Assembly: GCA_959608625.1 (NCBI GenBank)
Contig: CAUHQV010000007.1
Span: 1 to 64,000, forward strand
Reading direction: 5' to 3'
Length of the DNA stretch: 64,000 nt
From: an uncultured Flavobacteriales bacterium
GTDB lineage: Bacteria; Bacteroidota; Bacteroidia; Flavobacteriales; UBA1820
The notes beneath the pieces were generated by a model. It was not told the origin of the DNA. It did no database searches and worked only from the letters and a program-made list of their open reading frames with translations. Shown here one piece after another: positions 16,463 through 25,423 of the stretch. The first letter of the stretch is position 1. Each line of letters opens with the position of its first letter. The position numbers and the translations under genes are program-made.

Positions 16463-16492
16463 TTTGGAATCCGGTGCAAAGGCCTATCTTTG
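16463..16492 (+). promoter_or_regulatory. Promoter of the ABC-F gene
   Basis: TTTG (16463-16466) and TATCTTTG (16485-16492) are spaced by 18 nt. The leader to ATG 16523 would be about 25 nt. Confidence 0.7.
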
Positions 16493-16522
16493 TCGAAAGA
16501 ACAAATCGACAACAGACACACT

Positions 16523-18211
16523 ATGGCAGACGACAACAAGGTCATTTTTTCCATGACCGGGGTCACCAAGACCTATTCCCGTACGAACAAGACCGTCCTG
16601 AAGAATATTTACCTCAGCTTTTTCTACGGAGCCAAAATAGGCATCCTCGGGCTGAACGGGGCCGGGAAATCCACCCTGCTCAAGATCATTGCCGGCCTCG
16701 AAAAAGAATACCAGGGCGATGTCGTATTCGCTCCCGGATACACGGTGGGTTATCTCCCGCAGGACCCACAGCTGGATCCGGAGAAGACCGTGCTGGACAT
16801 CGTAAAAGAAGGGGTAGCGGATACCGTAGCGATACTGGACGAATACAATAAGATCAACGACCAGTTCGGCTTGGAAGAGGTCTATTCCGATCCCGACAAG
16901 ATGGATGCGCTGATGCGCCGCCAAGGGGAACTCCAAGACGAGATCGACGCCAAGAATGCCTGGGAACTCGACACCAAACTGAACATCGCGATGGACGCCC
17001 TGCGTACCCCGGCCCCGGAAACACCCGTTTCGACGCTTTCCGGAGGGGAGCGCCGCCGGGTCGCCCTCTGCCGCCTTTTGCTGCAGGAACCCGACGTACT
17101 GCTGCTCGACGAGCCGACCAACCACCTGGACGCCGAAAGCATCCTTTGGCTGGAAGAACACCTGCGCCAGTACAAAGGCACGGTCATCGCCGTCACACAC
17201 GACCGTTACTTCCTGGACAACGTCGCCGGCTGGATACTGGAACTCGACCGGGGCGAAGGCATTCCCTGGAAGGGCAATTATTCATCCTGGCTGGAGCAAA
17301 AAACGACCCGTCTGGCCAAAGAGGAAAAACAAGCCTCCAAACGCGCCAAAACCCTCCAGCGCGAGCTCGACTGGGTGCGGCAGAATCCCAAAGGCCGTCA
17401 GGCCAAATCGAAAGCGCGCCTTTCATCCTACGAGCGCCTGCTGAACGAAGACCAGAAAGAAAAAGAAGAAAAACTGGAGATCTACATCCCGAACGGCCCC
17501 CGTTTGGGTACCAATGTGATCGAAGCCCTGCACGTTTCGAAAGCCTACGGAGACAAACTCCTGTACGACGACCTCAACTTCCGCCTGCCGCAGAATGGCA
17601 TCGTGGGCATCATCGGGCCCAACGGCGCGGGTAAGACGACCATCTTCCGCATGATCATGGGGCAGGAACAACCCGACAACGGCACATTCGACGTAGGCGA
17701 TACGGTCAAAATAGGGTACGTGGACCAGACCCATGCCGGGCTGGATCCCAAAAAGAGCATCTGGGAGAACTTTTCGGGCGGACAGGAACTGATCCTAATG
17801 GGCGGCCGGCAGGTCAACTCGCGCGCCTACCTGTCGCGTTTTAATTTCTCCGGCACCGAGCAGAACAAACTGGTGGAGGAAATGTCCGGCGGCGAACGCA
17901 ACCGCCTGCATCTGGCCATCACCCTGAAGGAAGAGGGCAATGTGCTGCTGCTCGACGAACCGACCAACGATCTGGACATCAACACCCTCCGCGCCCTTGA
18001 AGAAGGGCTGGACAATTTCGCCGGATGCGCCGTGATCATCTCGCACGACCGCTGGTTCCTCGACCGCGTCTGCACGCATATTCTGGCTTTCGAGGGGAAT
18101 TCCGAGGTGTATTTCTTTGAAGGTTCCTTCTCCGATTACGAGGAGAACAAGAAAAAAAGGCTGGGCGATACCGCCCCTACCCGTATCCGGTACAAGAAGC
18201 TGACACGCTGA
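16523..18211 (+). CDS. ettA: ABC-F ATPase, EttA-like energy-dependent translational throttle protein
   Basis: The 562-aa protein is a soluble tandem ABC ATPase without membrane segments. The first cassette has Walker A GLNGAGKSTLL, signature LSGGERRRVAL and Walker B LLLDEPTNHLD; the second has GPNGAGKTTIF, MSGGERNRLHL and LLLDEPTNDLD. The linker (about 250-320) carries the basic P-site tRNA interaction motif region (LDWVRQNPKGRQAKSKAR). Length and motifs fit EttA, which gates ribosome entry into elongation according to ATP/ADP. Start ATG 16523 was taken over an in-frame ATG at 16490 because the latter overlaps the -7 element. An aspartyl protease-PDZ gene begins 17 nt downstream. Confidence 0.9.
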   Translation: MADDNKVIFSMTGVTKTYSRTNKTVLKNIYLSFFYGAKIGILGLNGAGKSTLLKIIAGLEKEYQGDVVFAPGYTVGYLPQDPQLDPEKTVLDIVKEGVADTVAILDEYNKINDQFGLEEVYSDPDKMDALMRRQGELQDEIDAKNAWELDTKLNIAMDALRTPAPETPVSTLSGGERRRVALCRLLLQEPDVLLLDEPTNHLDAESILWLEEHLRQYKGTVIAVTHDRYFLDNVAGWILELDRGEGIPWKGNYSSWLEQKTTRLAKEEKQASKRAKTLQRELDWVRQNPKGRQAKSKARLSSYERLLNEDQKEKEEKLEIYIPNGPRLGTNVIEALHVSKAYGDKLLYDDLNFRLPQNGIVGIIGPNGAGKTTIFRMIMGQEQPDNGTFDVGDTVKIGYVDQTHAGLDPKKSIWENFSGGQELILMGGRQVNSRAYLSRFNFSGTEQNKLVEEMSGGERNRLHLAITLKEEGNVLLLDEPTNDLDINTLRALEEGLDNFAGCAVIISHDRWFLDRVCTHILAFEGNSEVYFFEGSFSDYEENKKKRLGDTAPTRIRYKKLTR

Positions 18212-18228
18212 TCAAAATCAATCCTGAT

Positions 18229-19449
18229 ATGAAACTGCTACACTTCTTTTTCATCTTTCCGATCCTGCTGGCCATCGGCTGCGGCTCTTCCGCCGCCCCG
18301 TCCGGTACGGCCGGCAACGATGTCGCACAAAGGGACACAATACAGGACAAAGGCCCCGCATTCGACGGACATATCTACCTGCCGGCAACGGTACGCGATT
18401 CCGTGCAGGGCGAGTTCGTATTCGATACCGGTGCCTCGGATCTCTACCTGGACAGCCTGTTTCACGTCCGGAAACTTTCAGAAGCTATGCCTGCCGGCAA
18501 AGGGATGATAGGCGGAGTGGGCGGGAAAATGCAGGCCGTACGCATCCTGCTGGAGCCTTTTGCCTTTACACTCCCCTCGGGCAACTATCAGTCTTCGAAA
18601 GTCACGCCGCTGCTTCGCCTGAAAGAGATCCTGGGGCGCCGCGTGGACGGGATCGTCGGCCAGAATTTTTTCAAGGGGAAATACATCGCGATAAATTACC
18701 GCGACGGCAGTTTCAAAGCAACAGATAGTCCGGATACGACCGGTTACCGCCGTATCCCGCTGCTCTACCGGGACGGCAGGTTGTTTCTCGAAGGGGCCGT
18801 ATCGGTAGCCGGGAAAACGATAGAGGGAACATTCCTGCTCGATACAGGCAGCGGCGGATCTGCCGACTTTACTTCCCATGCGGCGCAAAAATACGGACTA
18901 CCGGATGCCGGCATCGAAAAATCGGCCTACCGCAACACGAGCGGAGGAATAGGCGGGGAATCCCATCATGTAAAATGTATCGCGCAAGAAGTAGTCCTCG
19001 ATACGTTCCGGCTGAAAGACATCGGGATCGCCTATTCGCAGGACAAGGCAGGTTCGCTCGCTTCTGAAAAATACGACGGTTTGATCGGCAACCAAGTACT
19101 GAGCCGTTTCGACGTCATCATCGACCTGAAAGATATGAATCTTTTCCTGCGCCCGAACGCGGACTACGGCAAGCCATTCAAGAACTACGGGCACGGTATT
19201 CTCTACGTAGACCGTACGGATATTTACGACGGATTTGTGGTAACCGGGATGCGCGTAGGCGGAGAAGCCGAAAAAGCCGGGCTGAAAGAAAACGACATTC
19301 TGGTCGCTATCGACTCCGCCCCGTTGAAAGAACTGTCGCGGAAAGAGGTAAACAAACTGCTGAACGATTCCGCAAAGCCGCACGTCCTTTCGGTACAGCG
19401 CAACGGGGAAGCCCTGGAACTGAACTACCAGTCCGACCAGGCTTTATAA
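18229..19449 (+). CDS. Retropepsin-like aspartyl protease with PDZ domain, predicted lipoprotein
   Basis: The 406-aa protein has a hydrophobic leader ending LLAIGC (Cys 18), a weak lipobox. Two aspartyl protease half-sites are visible: FVFDTGASDLYLD (D66) and FLLDTGSGGSADF (near residue 205). A PDZ domain follows at about 320-400 (VGGEAEKAGLKENDILVAI). In single-chain form the two DTG motifs could make one pepsin-type active site. The combination of two retropepsin-like halves plus PDZ is common in Bacteroidota periplasmic proteins; substrates are unknown. It starts 17 nt after the ABC-F stop and probably shares its transcript. Confidence 0.85.
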   Translation: MKLLHFFFIFPILLAIGCGSSAAPSGTAGNDVAQRDTIQDKGPAFDGHIYLPATVRDSVQGEFVFDTGASDLYLDSLFHVRKLSEAMPAGKGMIGGVGGKMQAVRILLEPFAFTLPSGNYQSSKVTPLLRLKEILGRRVDGIVGQNFFKGKYIAINYRDGSFKATDSPDTTGYRRIPLLYRDGRLFLEGAVSVAGKTIEGTFLLDTGSGGSADFTSHAAQKYGLPDAGIEKSAYRNTSGGIGGESHHVKCIAQEVVLDTFRLKDIGIAYSQDKAGSLASEKYDGLIGNQVLSRFDVIIDLKDMNLFLRPNADYGKPFKNYGHGILYVDRTDIYDGFVVTGMRVGGEAEKAGLKENDILVAIDSAPLKELSRKEVNKLLNDSAKPHVLSVQRNGEALELNYQSDQAL

Positions 19450-19533
19450 CCCTGGCAGTCCCCTTCCCGGGAGATAAAACACCCCCATAATGGGCCTTAT
19501 CTCCGGGGTTCTCCGGCGGAAAATCCTTAAACC

Positions 19534-19887
19534 ATGAGCAAAGCAACCATCAAAGATGCTATACCGGTCGGATATGATCCGGAAACTTTCATCCGGGATG
19601 TTCATGCCGTCGTAGCAGCCATCCCGGGAGGATGTGTCGTCTCATACGGCGATATCGCCCATCTGGTGGGACAGCCGAACCGGTCCCGCATGGTAGGGCG
19701 TGCCCTTCGATCCGCCCCGGAGATAGCCGGCCTCCCCTGCCACCGGGTGGTGAACAACGCCGGAAGGCTCGCTCCGGGCTGGGCGGCCCAGAGGCAAAAA
19801 TTAGCCGATGAAGGTGTCTCCTTCCGCCGGAACGGACATGTGGATATGGGAAAACACCGCTGGCGCTATAGCGAAGCGGAAGAATGA
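19534..19887 (+). CDS. MGMT-family (alkyltransferase-like) DNA-binding protein
   Basis: The 117-aa protein consists only of the C-terminal methyltransferase/DNA-binding domain of O6-methylguanine-DNA methyltransferases. The winged-helix part (GCVVSYGDIAHLVGQPNRSR) is followed by the active-site motif PCHRVV, with the acceptor Cys at 69 retained. True alkyltransferase-like proteins replace this Cys with Trp or Ala, so a methyl-transfer role remains possible despite the missing N-terminal domain. It may also act as a damage sensor. A hairpin without T tail (GGAGATAA/TTATCTCC, 19470-19504) lies in the spacer after the protease gene; a bidirectional terminator follows at 19911. Confidence 0.8.
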   Translation: MSKATIKDAIPVGYDPETFIRDVHAVVAAIPGGCVVSYGDIAHLVGQPNRSRMVGRALRSAPEIAGLPCHRVVNNAGRLAPGWAAQRQKLADEGVSFRRNGHVDMGKHRWRYSEAEE

Positions 19888-19910
19888 ATCGCTCCTGTAA
19901 AAAATAAAAA

Positions 19911-19945
19911 GCGACCGGATGGTTTTCCATCCGGTCGCGTTTTAT
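19911..19945. terminator. Bidirectional terminator between the MGMT-like gene and pheS
   Basis: A 12-bp perfect stem (GCGACCGGATGG with CCATCCGGTCGC) and a TTTT loop are flanked by T-rich tails on both strands, serving two convergent genes. Confidence 0.9.
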
Positions 19946-19965
19946 ATTATATGGAGTATTCTCTT

Positions 19966-20985
19966 TTAGAGGGCGCTCTGGAACTGCTCCAGGAAACGCA
20001 CGTCGTTCTCGAAATACAGACGCAGATCTTTCACCTGGTACAACAGCATCGCCATACGCTCGATACCCATACCGAATGCATACCCGGTATAGACGTCCGG
20101 ATCGATGCCCACATTCCGAAGTACGTTCGGGTCGACCATTCCGCAGCCCATGATCTCGAGCCAGCCGGTGCCTTTGGTGATCCGGTAGTCCGCTTCGGTT
20201 TCGAGTCCCCAGTACACGTCCACTTCGGCGGAAGGCTCGGTAAACGGGAAATAAGACGGGCGCAGGCGAATTTTCGATTTGCCGAACATCTCGTGCGTAA
20301 AATACAGCAGCGCCTGCTTGAGATCGGCGAACGACACATCCTTATCGATATAAAGTCCTTCTACCTGGTGGAACATGCAGTGCGCGCGGTACGAGATGAC
20401 CTCGTTTCGGAACACACGCCCCGGGGAGATAATGCGGATCGGAGGCTTGTTCTCTTCCATATGGCGCGCCTGCACCGAACTGGTCTGCGTACGAAGCAGG
20501 ATGGACGGATCGGTCTGAATAAAGAACGTATCCTGCATATCGCGGGCCGGATGGTGCTCCGGAAGGTTTAAGGCGGTGAAATTATGCCAGTCGTCCTCTA
20601 TCTCGGGGCCGTCCGCAATGGTGAACCCGATGCGGGAGAATATATCCACCACCTGGCGGCGCACTTCCGAGATCGGATGGCGCGAACCGATAGGCTCTGT
20701 CAGGGCCGGACGCGAAAGGTCTTCCCGCTGGGCGGACTGCTCTTTGGCAGCTTCGAACTGCTCCTTCAGGGCATTGACACGCTCTGAAGCTTCGGTTTTC
20801 AGTTGATTCAACCATTGCCCTATCTCACGTTTACTCTCGTTGGGAGCTTTTTTGAAATCTTCGAAAAGGTCGTTCAGCACCCCTTTTTTACCGAGGTACT
20901 TGATCCTGAAATTCTCGAGGTCTTCCATCGTGGAAGCTTTGAACGATTCCACCTGCGAGAGGTACTCTTTTATCTTGTCGAGCAT
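19966..20985 (-). CDS. pheS: Phenylalanyl-tRNA synthetase alpha subunit
   Basis: The 339-aa protein is the catalytic subunit of the alpha2-beta2 class II synthetase charging tRNA-Phe. An N-terminal coiled-coil arm (about 1-85) is followed by the aminoacylation domain. Motif 2 is seen around GRVFRNEVISYRAHCMFHQ, and motif 3 near GMGIERMAMLLY at the C-terminus. ATG 20985 (MLDKIKEYL) is the natural start; an earlier in-frame Met at 21018 lies upstream of the -7 element at 21007-21014. pheT is not adjacent, which is usual in Bacteroidales. Confidence 0.95.
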   Translation of the reverse strand: MLDKIKEYLSQVESFKASTMEDLENFRIKYLGKKGVLNDLFEDFKKAPNESKREIGQWLNQLKTEASERVNALKEQFEAAKEQSAQREDLSRPALTEPIGSRHPISEVRRQVVDIFSRIGFTIADGPEIEDDWHNFTALNLPEHHPARDMQDTFFIQTDPSILLRTQTSSVQARHMEENKPPIRIISPGRVFRNEVISYRAHCMFHQVEGLYIDKDVSFADLKQALLYFTHEMFGKSKIRLRPSYFPFTEPSAEVDVYWGLETEADYRITKGTGWLEIMGCGMVDPNVLRNVGIDPDVYTGYAFGMGIERMAMLLYQVKDLRLYFENDVRFLEQFQSAL

Positions 20986-21006
20986 TTTACAATATTTTAT
21001 AATATG

Positions 21007-21014
21007 CAAAATTA
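21007..21014 (-). promoter_or_regulatory. -7 element for pheS
   Basis: TAATTTTG on the minus strand, 21 nt before the pheS ATG. No good -33 box is seen. Confidence 0.4.
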
Positions 21015-21065
21015 GCAATTTCCGCCGATTGACGCCCCTTCGGGAGGCGCTTTTTTACAGCCGGG

Positions 21066-21524
21066 TCAGATGAACGGGCTTATTTCTTCCGCCGCGCCTT
21101 CCAGCAATTCCACGTCCTCTTTGGAAAAACCGTCAGGGGTAAAGGAATCGACATCCAGCACGGCTATCACCTGGCCGGCACGCAATACCGGCACTACGGC
21201 CTCGCTTTTTACCCGGATGCTGCATGAAATATAATTATCTTCTTTCGTCACGTCGGATACCACCAATTTCTCCCCGGTCTCGGCTACCCGGCCGCATACC
21301 CCATCTCCGTACGGTATTTCGACGTGTTCGGTTTCCTCGCCCGAATAAGGGCCTATCTCGAGTTTCCTTGCGGCTGGGACACAGCGGTACACCCCTACCC
21401 AATTGAAATGGGACACCCCGTCCAAAAGCATCTGGCAAACGAACCGTATCACATCGTCGCTATCCATGTCCGAATCCACCGCGGACTTTATCTCCCCGAA
21501 AAGGAGCGCATGGCGTTTGTTCAT
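21066..21524 (-). CDS. GAF-domain protein, free-methionine-R-sulfoxide reductase-like
   Basis: The 152-aa single-GAF protein is in the fRMsr group (E. coli MsrC/YebR). The family motifs FNWVGVYR, IPYGDGVCGRVAETGE and NYISCSIRVKSEAVVPV are present. Cysteines 77 and 101 align with E. coli C94 and C118 (catalytic), but the third family Cys (E. coli C84) is H67 here. Reductase activity with two cysteines is possible but not assured. The gene lies 56 nt downstream of the membrane protein at 22291 on the same strand without a clear promoter of its own. Confidence 0.75.
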   Translation of the reverse strand: MNKRHALLFGEIKSAVDSDMDSDDVIRFVCQMLLDGVSHFNWVGVYRCVPAARKLEIGPYSGEETEHVEIPYGDGVCGRVAETGEKLVVSDVTKEDNYISCSIRVKSEAVVPVLRAGQVIAVLDVDSFTPDGFSKEDVELLEGAAEEISPFI

Positions 21525-21580
21525 ATTGTTTTACGTTTTACTCTGTATGCAATCTCTCCGATCCCGATAATCGTGTTTTC

Positions 21581-22291
21581 TTACTTGTATTCTTTTTCTA
21601 TTGCCGCCAACGTGGCGTCGATCGTTTCCAGATATTGATTGTAAACAGACTGTGGGTCGTGGCAGTTCAGAATGTACTGTACGAACATGATTCCTTCCGT
21701 CCGGTTGAAAAGCAACGCCCATATTTCCTGAGGTATTTGCGGATTATTGGCAAAAAAATCATTGATTCCCGGGTTGGCCATCAGCTTTTCCTGCATCATT
21801 TTTTTTGTGTTGATGAAAGATTCAAAGGTCATAGCGGCGGATTTAACGGCGTCATACGAACGGATAATCTGCAGCGCCAGTTCTTTGTTTTTGACTTTCT
21901 GAATGAGGGAGGACATTTTGAGCATTTCCATGGCATCGCTCGTATACGTATAGGTCCCCATCTGAAACGGTTGGAAGGCGTATAGGTATAGAGAATCGGA
22001 TGAAACGCGATTCAAGTCGTTTTTATGGCTGAACAGATAACGGGCGGCATTTTGTTCCCGGATTTCCCGGTCGAGCATCTCCTGTACAACTCCCCGGTTG
22101 ATCCGGAGTTCACTTTTTACCAATTGCATGGCTTTGCTCACTTCCTGCCGGGAATTTCGCTTGGAAATAAGATCACCGCCTATAAAAGTAATCGCAATAC
22201 CCAATACTACAGCTACAAAATTGCGGAAAAAATCACCCATTTTCCATTTGGAGAAAATACCTTTCAGTTTCTTTCCGGGATGTTTCGACAT
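21581..22291 (-). CDS. Single-pass membrane protein of unknown function
   Basis: The 236-aa protein has a basic N-terminus (HPGKKLKGIFSKWK) followed by one transmembrane helix (FVAVVLGIAITFIGGDLI, about residues 25-42). A mainly helical, charged domain of about 190 residues follows. The layout (short basic tail, one helix, then helical domain) recalls uncharacterised Bacteroidota families such as DUF6090, but I cannot assign it. A promoter lies immediately upstream (22313-22344), leaving a leader of only about 15 nt. The GAF-domain gene follows and may be co-transcribed. Confidence 0.65.
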   Translation of the reverse strand: MSKHPGKKLKGIFSKWKMGDFFRNFVAVVLGIAITFIGGDLISKRNSRQEVSKAMQLVKSELRINRGVVQEMLDREIREQNAARYLFSHKNDLNRVSSDSLYLYAFQPFQMGTYTYTSDAMEMLKMSSLIQKVKNKELALQIIRSYDAVKSAAMTFESFINTKKMMQEKLMANPGINDFFANNPQIPQEIWALLFNRTEGIMFVQYILNCHDPQSVYNQYLETIDATLAAIEKEYK

Positions 22292-22312
22292 AATTCAATG
22301 CTTTAGAACAAA

Positions 22313-22344
22313 CAAAGATAAAAAACCTTTCGGGCGGTTGCAAA
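22313..22344 (-). promoter_or_regulatory. Promoter of the membrane protein-GAF gene pair
   Basis: Minus strand: TTTG (22344-22341) and TATCTTTG (22320-22313) are spaced by 20 nt. It abuts the aldolase terminator at 22347-22377. Confidence 0.65.
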
Positions 22345-22346
22345 CA

Positions 22347-22377
22347 AAAACGTCCGCACCTATGGTGCGGACGTTTT
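22347..22377 (-). terminator. Terminator after fructose-bisphosphate aldolase gene
   Basis: A 14-bp stem (AAAACGTCCGCACC with GGTGCGGACGTTTT), a TAT loop and a T-rich tail on the minus strand, about 20 nt after the stop codon. Confidence 0.85.
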
Positions 22378-22396
22378 AATGGGAATAGCAATCCGT

Positions 22397-23467
22397 TTAC
22401 TTCAGCACGTCTACACACAGGAGGTCTTCGAAGGCCACCTTGATGCGGGCGCGAAGCGTATCCTCTCCTTTGCGGAGCCATACGCGCGGGTCGTAATATT
22501 TCTTGTTGGGCGCGTCCTCGCCTTCGGGGTTGCCCACCTGGGTCTGCAGGTACGCTTTCTTCTGCTCCATATAGTCGCGGATGCCTTCCATAAAAGCGAA
22601 CTGGGTATCGGTGTCGATGTTCATCTTCACCACGCCGTAGCCGATCGCCTCGCGGATTTCCTCCAGGGAAGAACCGGAACCGCCGTGGAATACCATGTTG
22701 ACCGGTTTGGCAGCCGTATTGTACTTTTTCTGGATATATTCCTGCGAATCGCGCAGGATTGTCGGTTTCAGCACCACGTTACCCGGCTTGTACACTCCGT
22801 GCACGTTTCCGAAAGAAGCGGCGATAGTGAAGTTCGGGCTGATCTTCATCAACTCCTCGTACGCGTAAGCCACATCTTCAGGCTGTGTGTACAAGCGGCT
22901 GGCATCCACACCGGAGTGGTCTACCCCGTCCTCTTCACCGCCGGTGATGCCGAGCTCTATTTCGAGGGTCATGCCCATCTTGCTCATGCGGGCGAGGTAT
23001 TTTTTGCAGATCTCGATATTGTCCTTCAGGGATTCGGTGGACAGGTCTATCATATGCGAAGAGAAGAGCGGTTTTCCGGTGCGGGCGTAGAATTTTTCGC
23101 CGGCATCCAAAAGTCCGTCCACCCAAGGGAGGAGTTTCTTGGCGCAATGGTCGGTATGAAGCACCACGGGAATACCGTAAAGTTCGGCCATCGTATGTAC
23201 GTGCTCGGCCCCGCAGATAGCGCCGGCGATAGCTGCCTGCTGCGCATCGTTAGGCACGGATTTTCCGGCGATAAAAGCAGCGCCTCCGTTGGAGAACTGT
23301 ACGATCACGGGCGAATTCACGTCCTTGGCCGTTTCCATCACGGCGTTGATAGTGTTGGTGCCCGTGCAGTTCACTGCCGGCATGGCAAATCCTTTTTCCT
23401 TGGCAAAGGCGAACAGTTCGGCCAGGCCCTCTCCTGTTACGACTCCCGGTTTGATTTTTTGGCTCAT
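22397..23467 (-). CDS. fbaA: Class II fructose-1,6-bisphosphate aldolase
   Basis: The 356-aa protein is a zinc-dependent class II aldolase, cleaving fructose-1,6-bisphosphate to DHAP and glyceraldehyde 3-phosphate in glycolysis and the reverse in gluconeogenesis. The zinc-site motif VVLHTDHCAKKLLPW is visible, along with FSSHMIDLS and the phosphate-binding VFHGGSGSS. Length and sequence match the FbaA (class IIA) branch. A perfect promoter lies at 23545-23575 and a terminator at 22347-22377, so it is monocistronic. Confidence 0.95.
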   Translation of the reverse strand: MSQKIKPGVVTGEGLAELFAFAKEKGFAMPAVNCTGTNTINAVMETAKDVNSPVIVQFSNGGAAFIAGKSVPNDAQQAAIAGAICGAEHVHTMAELYGIPVVLHTDHCAKKLLPWVDGLLDAGEKFYARTGKPLFSSHMIDLSTESLKDNIEICKKYLARMSKMGMTLEIELGITGGEEDGVDHSGVDASRLYTQPEDVAYAYEELMKISPNFTIAASFGNVHGVYKPGNVVLKPTILRDSQEYIQKKYNTAAKPVNMVFHGGSGSSLEEIREAIGYGVVKMNIDTDTQFAFMEGIRDYMEQKKAYLQTQVGNPEGEDAPNKKYYDPRVWLRKGEDTLRARIKVAFEDLLCVDVLK

Positions 23468-23544
23468 TGTATATTTATTGGTTTTACGGCGAAGGCCGAA
23501 GAAGCCTTCAATTTTGTTGATTTGATTTTACTTAAAAAGCTCGG

Positions 23545-23575
23545 CAAAGATACGGTTTTTCCGCTATGCGGCAAA
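23545..23575 (-). promoter_or_regulatory. Promoter of the aldolase gene
   Basis: Minus strand: TTTG (23575-23572) and TATCTTTG (23552-23545) are spaced by 19 nt, with a leader of about 70 nt to ATG 23467. Confidence 0.75.
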
Positions 23576-23625
23576 GCGTTTCAGGTGCGTTTTAAGCATC
23601 TGTCCCGACAGCAGCACGGCGCCGT

Positions 23626-24672
23626 TCAGTCAAGCAACGGAAGCTGGTAACGATATACTTTTTCAAAATCTAGCTGATCGTCGTAACCGTATAGCCATCC
23701 GTCATAGACCAGCAAACGGTTTATCTTTTTATCAAGCGAATATTTTCTTTTAAAACTCCCTTGCCAGTCATAGACCAAAACCGCACTCGAAAGAGTTGCC
23801 CCCTCGGGCAGCTCAAAGCGTTCGACCATAGATTTTCCAGTCTCCCGGGACAGATCCGTTTCTAAAATATATACATAAGAGGTATCCGCCGTTATAGCAC
23901 CGTAATACTTTATTTTTTCGCTCTCCCAAAGCCCAGCGCGCTGCAACTGTTCGACCGAACGCCTGTCGCCTGTCGCCTTTTGCAACAAAAACCGGCCGGT
24001 TGACACCTCATAAAATTCCACACGGTCCGTGTACTCATAATTGACGACAAGTATCTTTCCATTCGAAACATACCCCGGCACGTTGATCAACGTACTGGCC
24101 GACCATCCATTTCCATGTTCTTCCTGCCGGAAACTCTTCAGCGGCAAGGAATCCACCGCTTTTCCGCCCAGCAGGTCGATCAGACTCATTCCAAATTGTT
24201 GCTGTCCGTCAATGCTATAAACTTCTCCCAAAGCCAGCGAATCGTTGAACACCAATATAGGATCGTCACAATCTTCGCAAGGGCGAAAACGAACATACTT
24301 GCACAGACTGTCTTGTCCGGCCGTAAAGCCCATAACGGATTCCCGGGCCCAATCCATCACCCAAAATACCGGTATGGAAATATTTTGCCGCAACAATTCT
24401 TCATCCGACACTTCCTCAGGGCCTTCACCCCGGCCGACGGCACAATACCGGTATTCAAATTCCGGCAGGCCATAAACATAGAACGCCGTATCCATTTCCT
24501 CGGCATGAACTACACATTTATCCCCGACTACGATCCAAGCATACGGTTTGATGATCTGCCGGATAGTTATACTGTCTGCCGAAAGGAGCATGCTATCGGA
24601 GCCTCCAGCCTTCCGACCGCTACAGGATACGGCAAAAACCGCCGCACAGATAAAAAGAAATGCCGTTTTCAT
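23626..24672 (-). CDS. Predicted lipoprotein, TolB-like six-bladed beta-propeller family
   Basis: The 348-aa protein has a lipoprotein signal (FLFICAAVFAVSC, Cys 17). The mature part is made of repeated short strands with Trp/Tyr-rich blades, such as AFYVYGLPEFEYRYCAVG, SVMGFTAGQDSLCKYVRF and INRLLVYDGWLYGYDDQ. The GRGEGPEE segment after the first blade is characteristic of the Bacteroidota BF3164/TolB_like propeller lipoproteins. Function of this family is not established; many sit near transport or regulatory genes. It starts 1 nt after the esterase stop (24674) and is certainly co-transcribed. Confidence 0.75.
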   Translation of the reverse strand: MKTAFLFICAAVFAVSCSGRKAGGSDSMLLSADSITIRQIIKPYAWIVVGDKCVVHAEEMDTAFYVYGLPEFEYRYCAVGRGEGPEEVSDEELLRQNISIPVFWVMDWARESVMGFTAGQDSLCKYVRFRPCEDCDDPILVFNDSLALGEVYSIDGQQQFGMSLIDLLGGKAVDSLPLKSFRQEEHGNGWSASTLINVPGYVSNGKILVVNYEYTDRVEFYEVSTGRFLLQKATGDRRSVEQLQRAGLWESEKIKYYGAITADTSYVYILETDLSRETGKSMVERFELPEGATLSSAVLVYDWQGSFKRKYSLDKKINRLLVYDGWLYGYDDQLDFEKVYRYQLPLLD

Positions 24673-24673
24673 T

Positions 24674-25351
24674 TTATTCGTCCTTTAATTGTCCATCCAC
24701 CCAACTGCGGATACGCGACATCCCGTCCGGACTGATCCCGTGCCCGATCGGGAATTCGCAGTATTGGTAATCGACCCCCAGATCCCGCATGAAATCCTGT
24801 ACACCGCGTCCGGCCTGTATCGGGATCACCGGATCCATCGTGCCGTGCATCGCCAAGGCCTTTACCCCGGAGTAATCGTTCTGATCCACCGAATCGTCTA
24901 TTACTCCCCTTTCCACATAGCCGCTCAGGGGAATATAACGGCGGATGAGACCGGGATATTTGGACATAATACCGTAACTCAATATGGCCCCCTGACTGAA
25001 CCCCAAAAGCCATACGTGATCCGGGTCGGCCTCGTGTTTTTCGACGGCCTGCCCGATGAATTCCGCGAGTTTTTCGCGGGCGGCCACCGCCTGCGGGATA
25101 TCCGATACCATTTTATCCCCTTCGTAACCGAGCGAATACCACGCCGCCCCGCCGTAAGGCAGGTCTATAGGAGCCCTCGGGGCTACGATATGGAATACAT
25201 CCGGAAATTCCCCGCCCAAAGAGAACAGGTCGTTCTCGTCGGCGCCGTACCCATGTGCCATCACAAGCATCGGATTCTTACCCTGCGGCAGCTTCCGGGC
25301 CGGTGGGGCATAATTATAAACGAGCGATAAATCTTTTTCTTTTTTCATCAT
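24674..25351 (-). CDS. Carboxylesterase/phospholipase family alpha/beta hydrolase
   Basis: The 225-aa protein is of the abhydrolase_2 (acyl-protein thioesterase/YpfH-like) family. The nucleophile elbow is GFSQGA, the oxyanion region [11 protein letters not shown], the acid in HGTMDPVIP and the histidine in [10 protein letters not shown]. The start is ATG 25351 or 25348 (two consecutive Met codons); the open frame further upstream overlaps the divergent macrodomain gene and is not coding. No signal peptide is present, so it acts in the cytoplasm. It is followed directly by the propeller lipoprotein gene. Substrate unknown. Confidence 0.85.
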   Translation of the reverse strand: MMKKEKDLSLVYNYAPPARKLPQGKNPMLVMAHGYGADENDLFSLGGEFPDVFHIVAPRAPIDLPYGGAAWYSLGYEGDKMVSDIPQAVAAREKLAEFIGQAVEKHEADPDHVWLLGFSQGAILSYGIMSKYPGLIRRYIPLSGYVERGVIDDSVDQNDYSGVKALAMHGTMDPVIPIQAGRGVQDFMRDLGVDYQYCEFPIGHGISPDGMSRIRSWVDGQLKDE

Positions 25352-25371
25352 TTTACCGGGTTCGATTTGCC

Positions 25372-25405
25372 CAAAGGTAGGAAAAACGCGGCAAAGCCCC
25401 GCAAA
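25372..25405 (-). promoter_or_regulatory. Promoter of the esterase-propeller lipoprotein pair
   Basis: Minus strand: TACCTTTG (25379-25372) and a TTTG (25405-25402) are spaced by 22 nt; a closer TTTG at 25395-25392 is only 12 nt away. Confidence 0.5.
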
Positions 25406-25411
25406 GTTGCG

Positions 25412-25419
25412 TATATTTG
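25412..25419 (+). promoter_or_regulatory. -7 element directly before the macrodomain start codon
   Basis: TATATTTG ends 4 nt before ATG 25424, so transcription from it would start at or next to the start codon and give a leaderless mRNA. No -33 box is seen on this strand. Confidence 0.45.
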
Positions 25420-25423
25420 TCGT

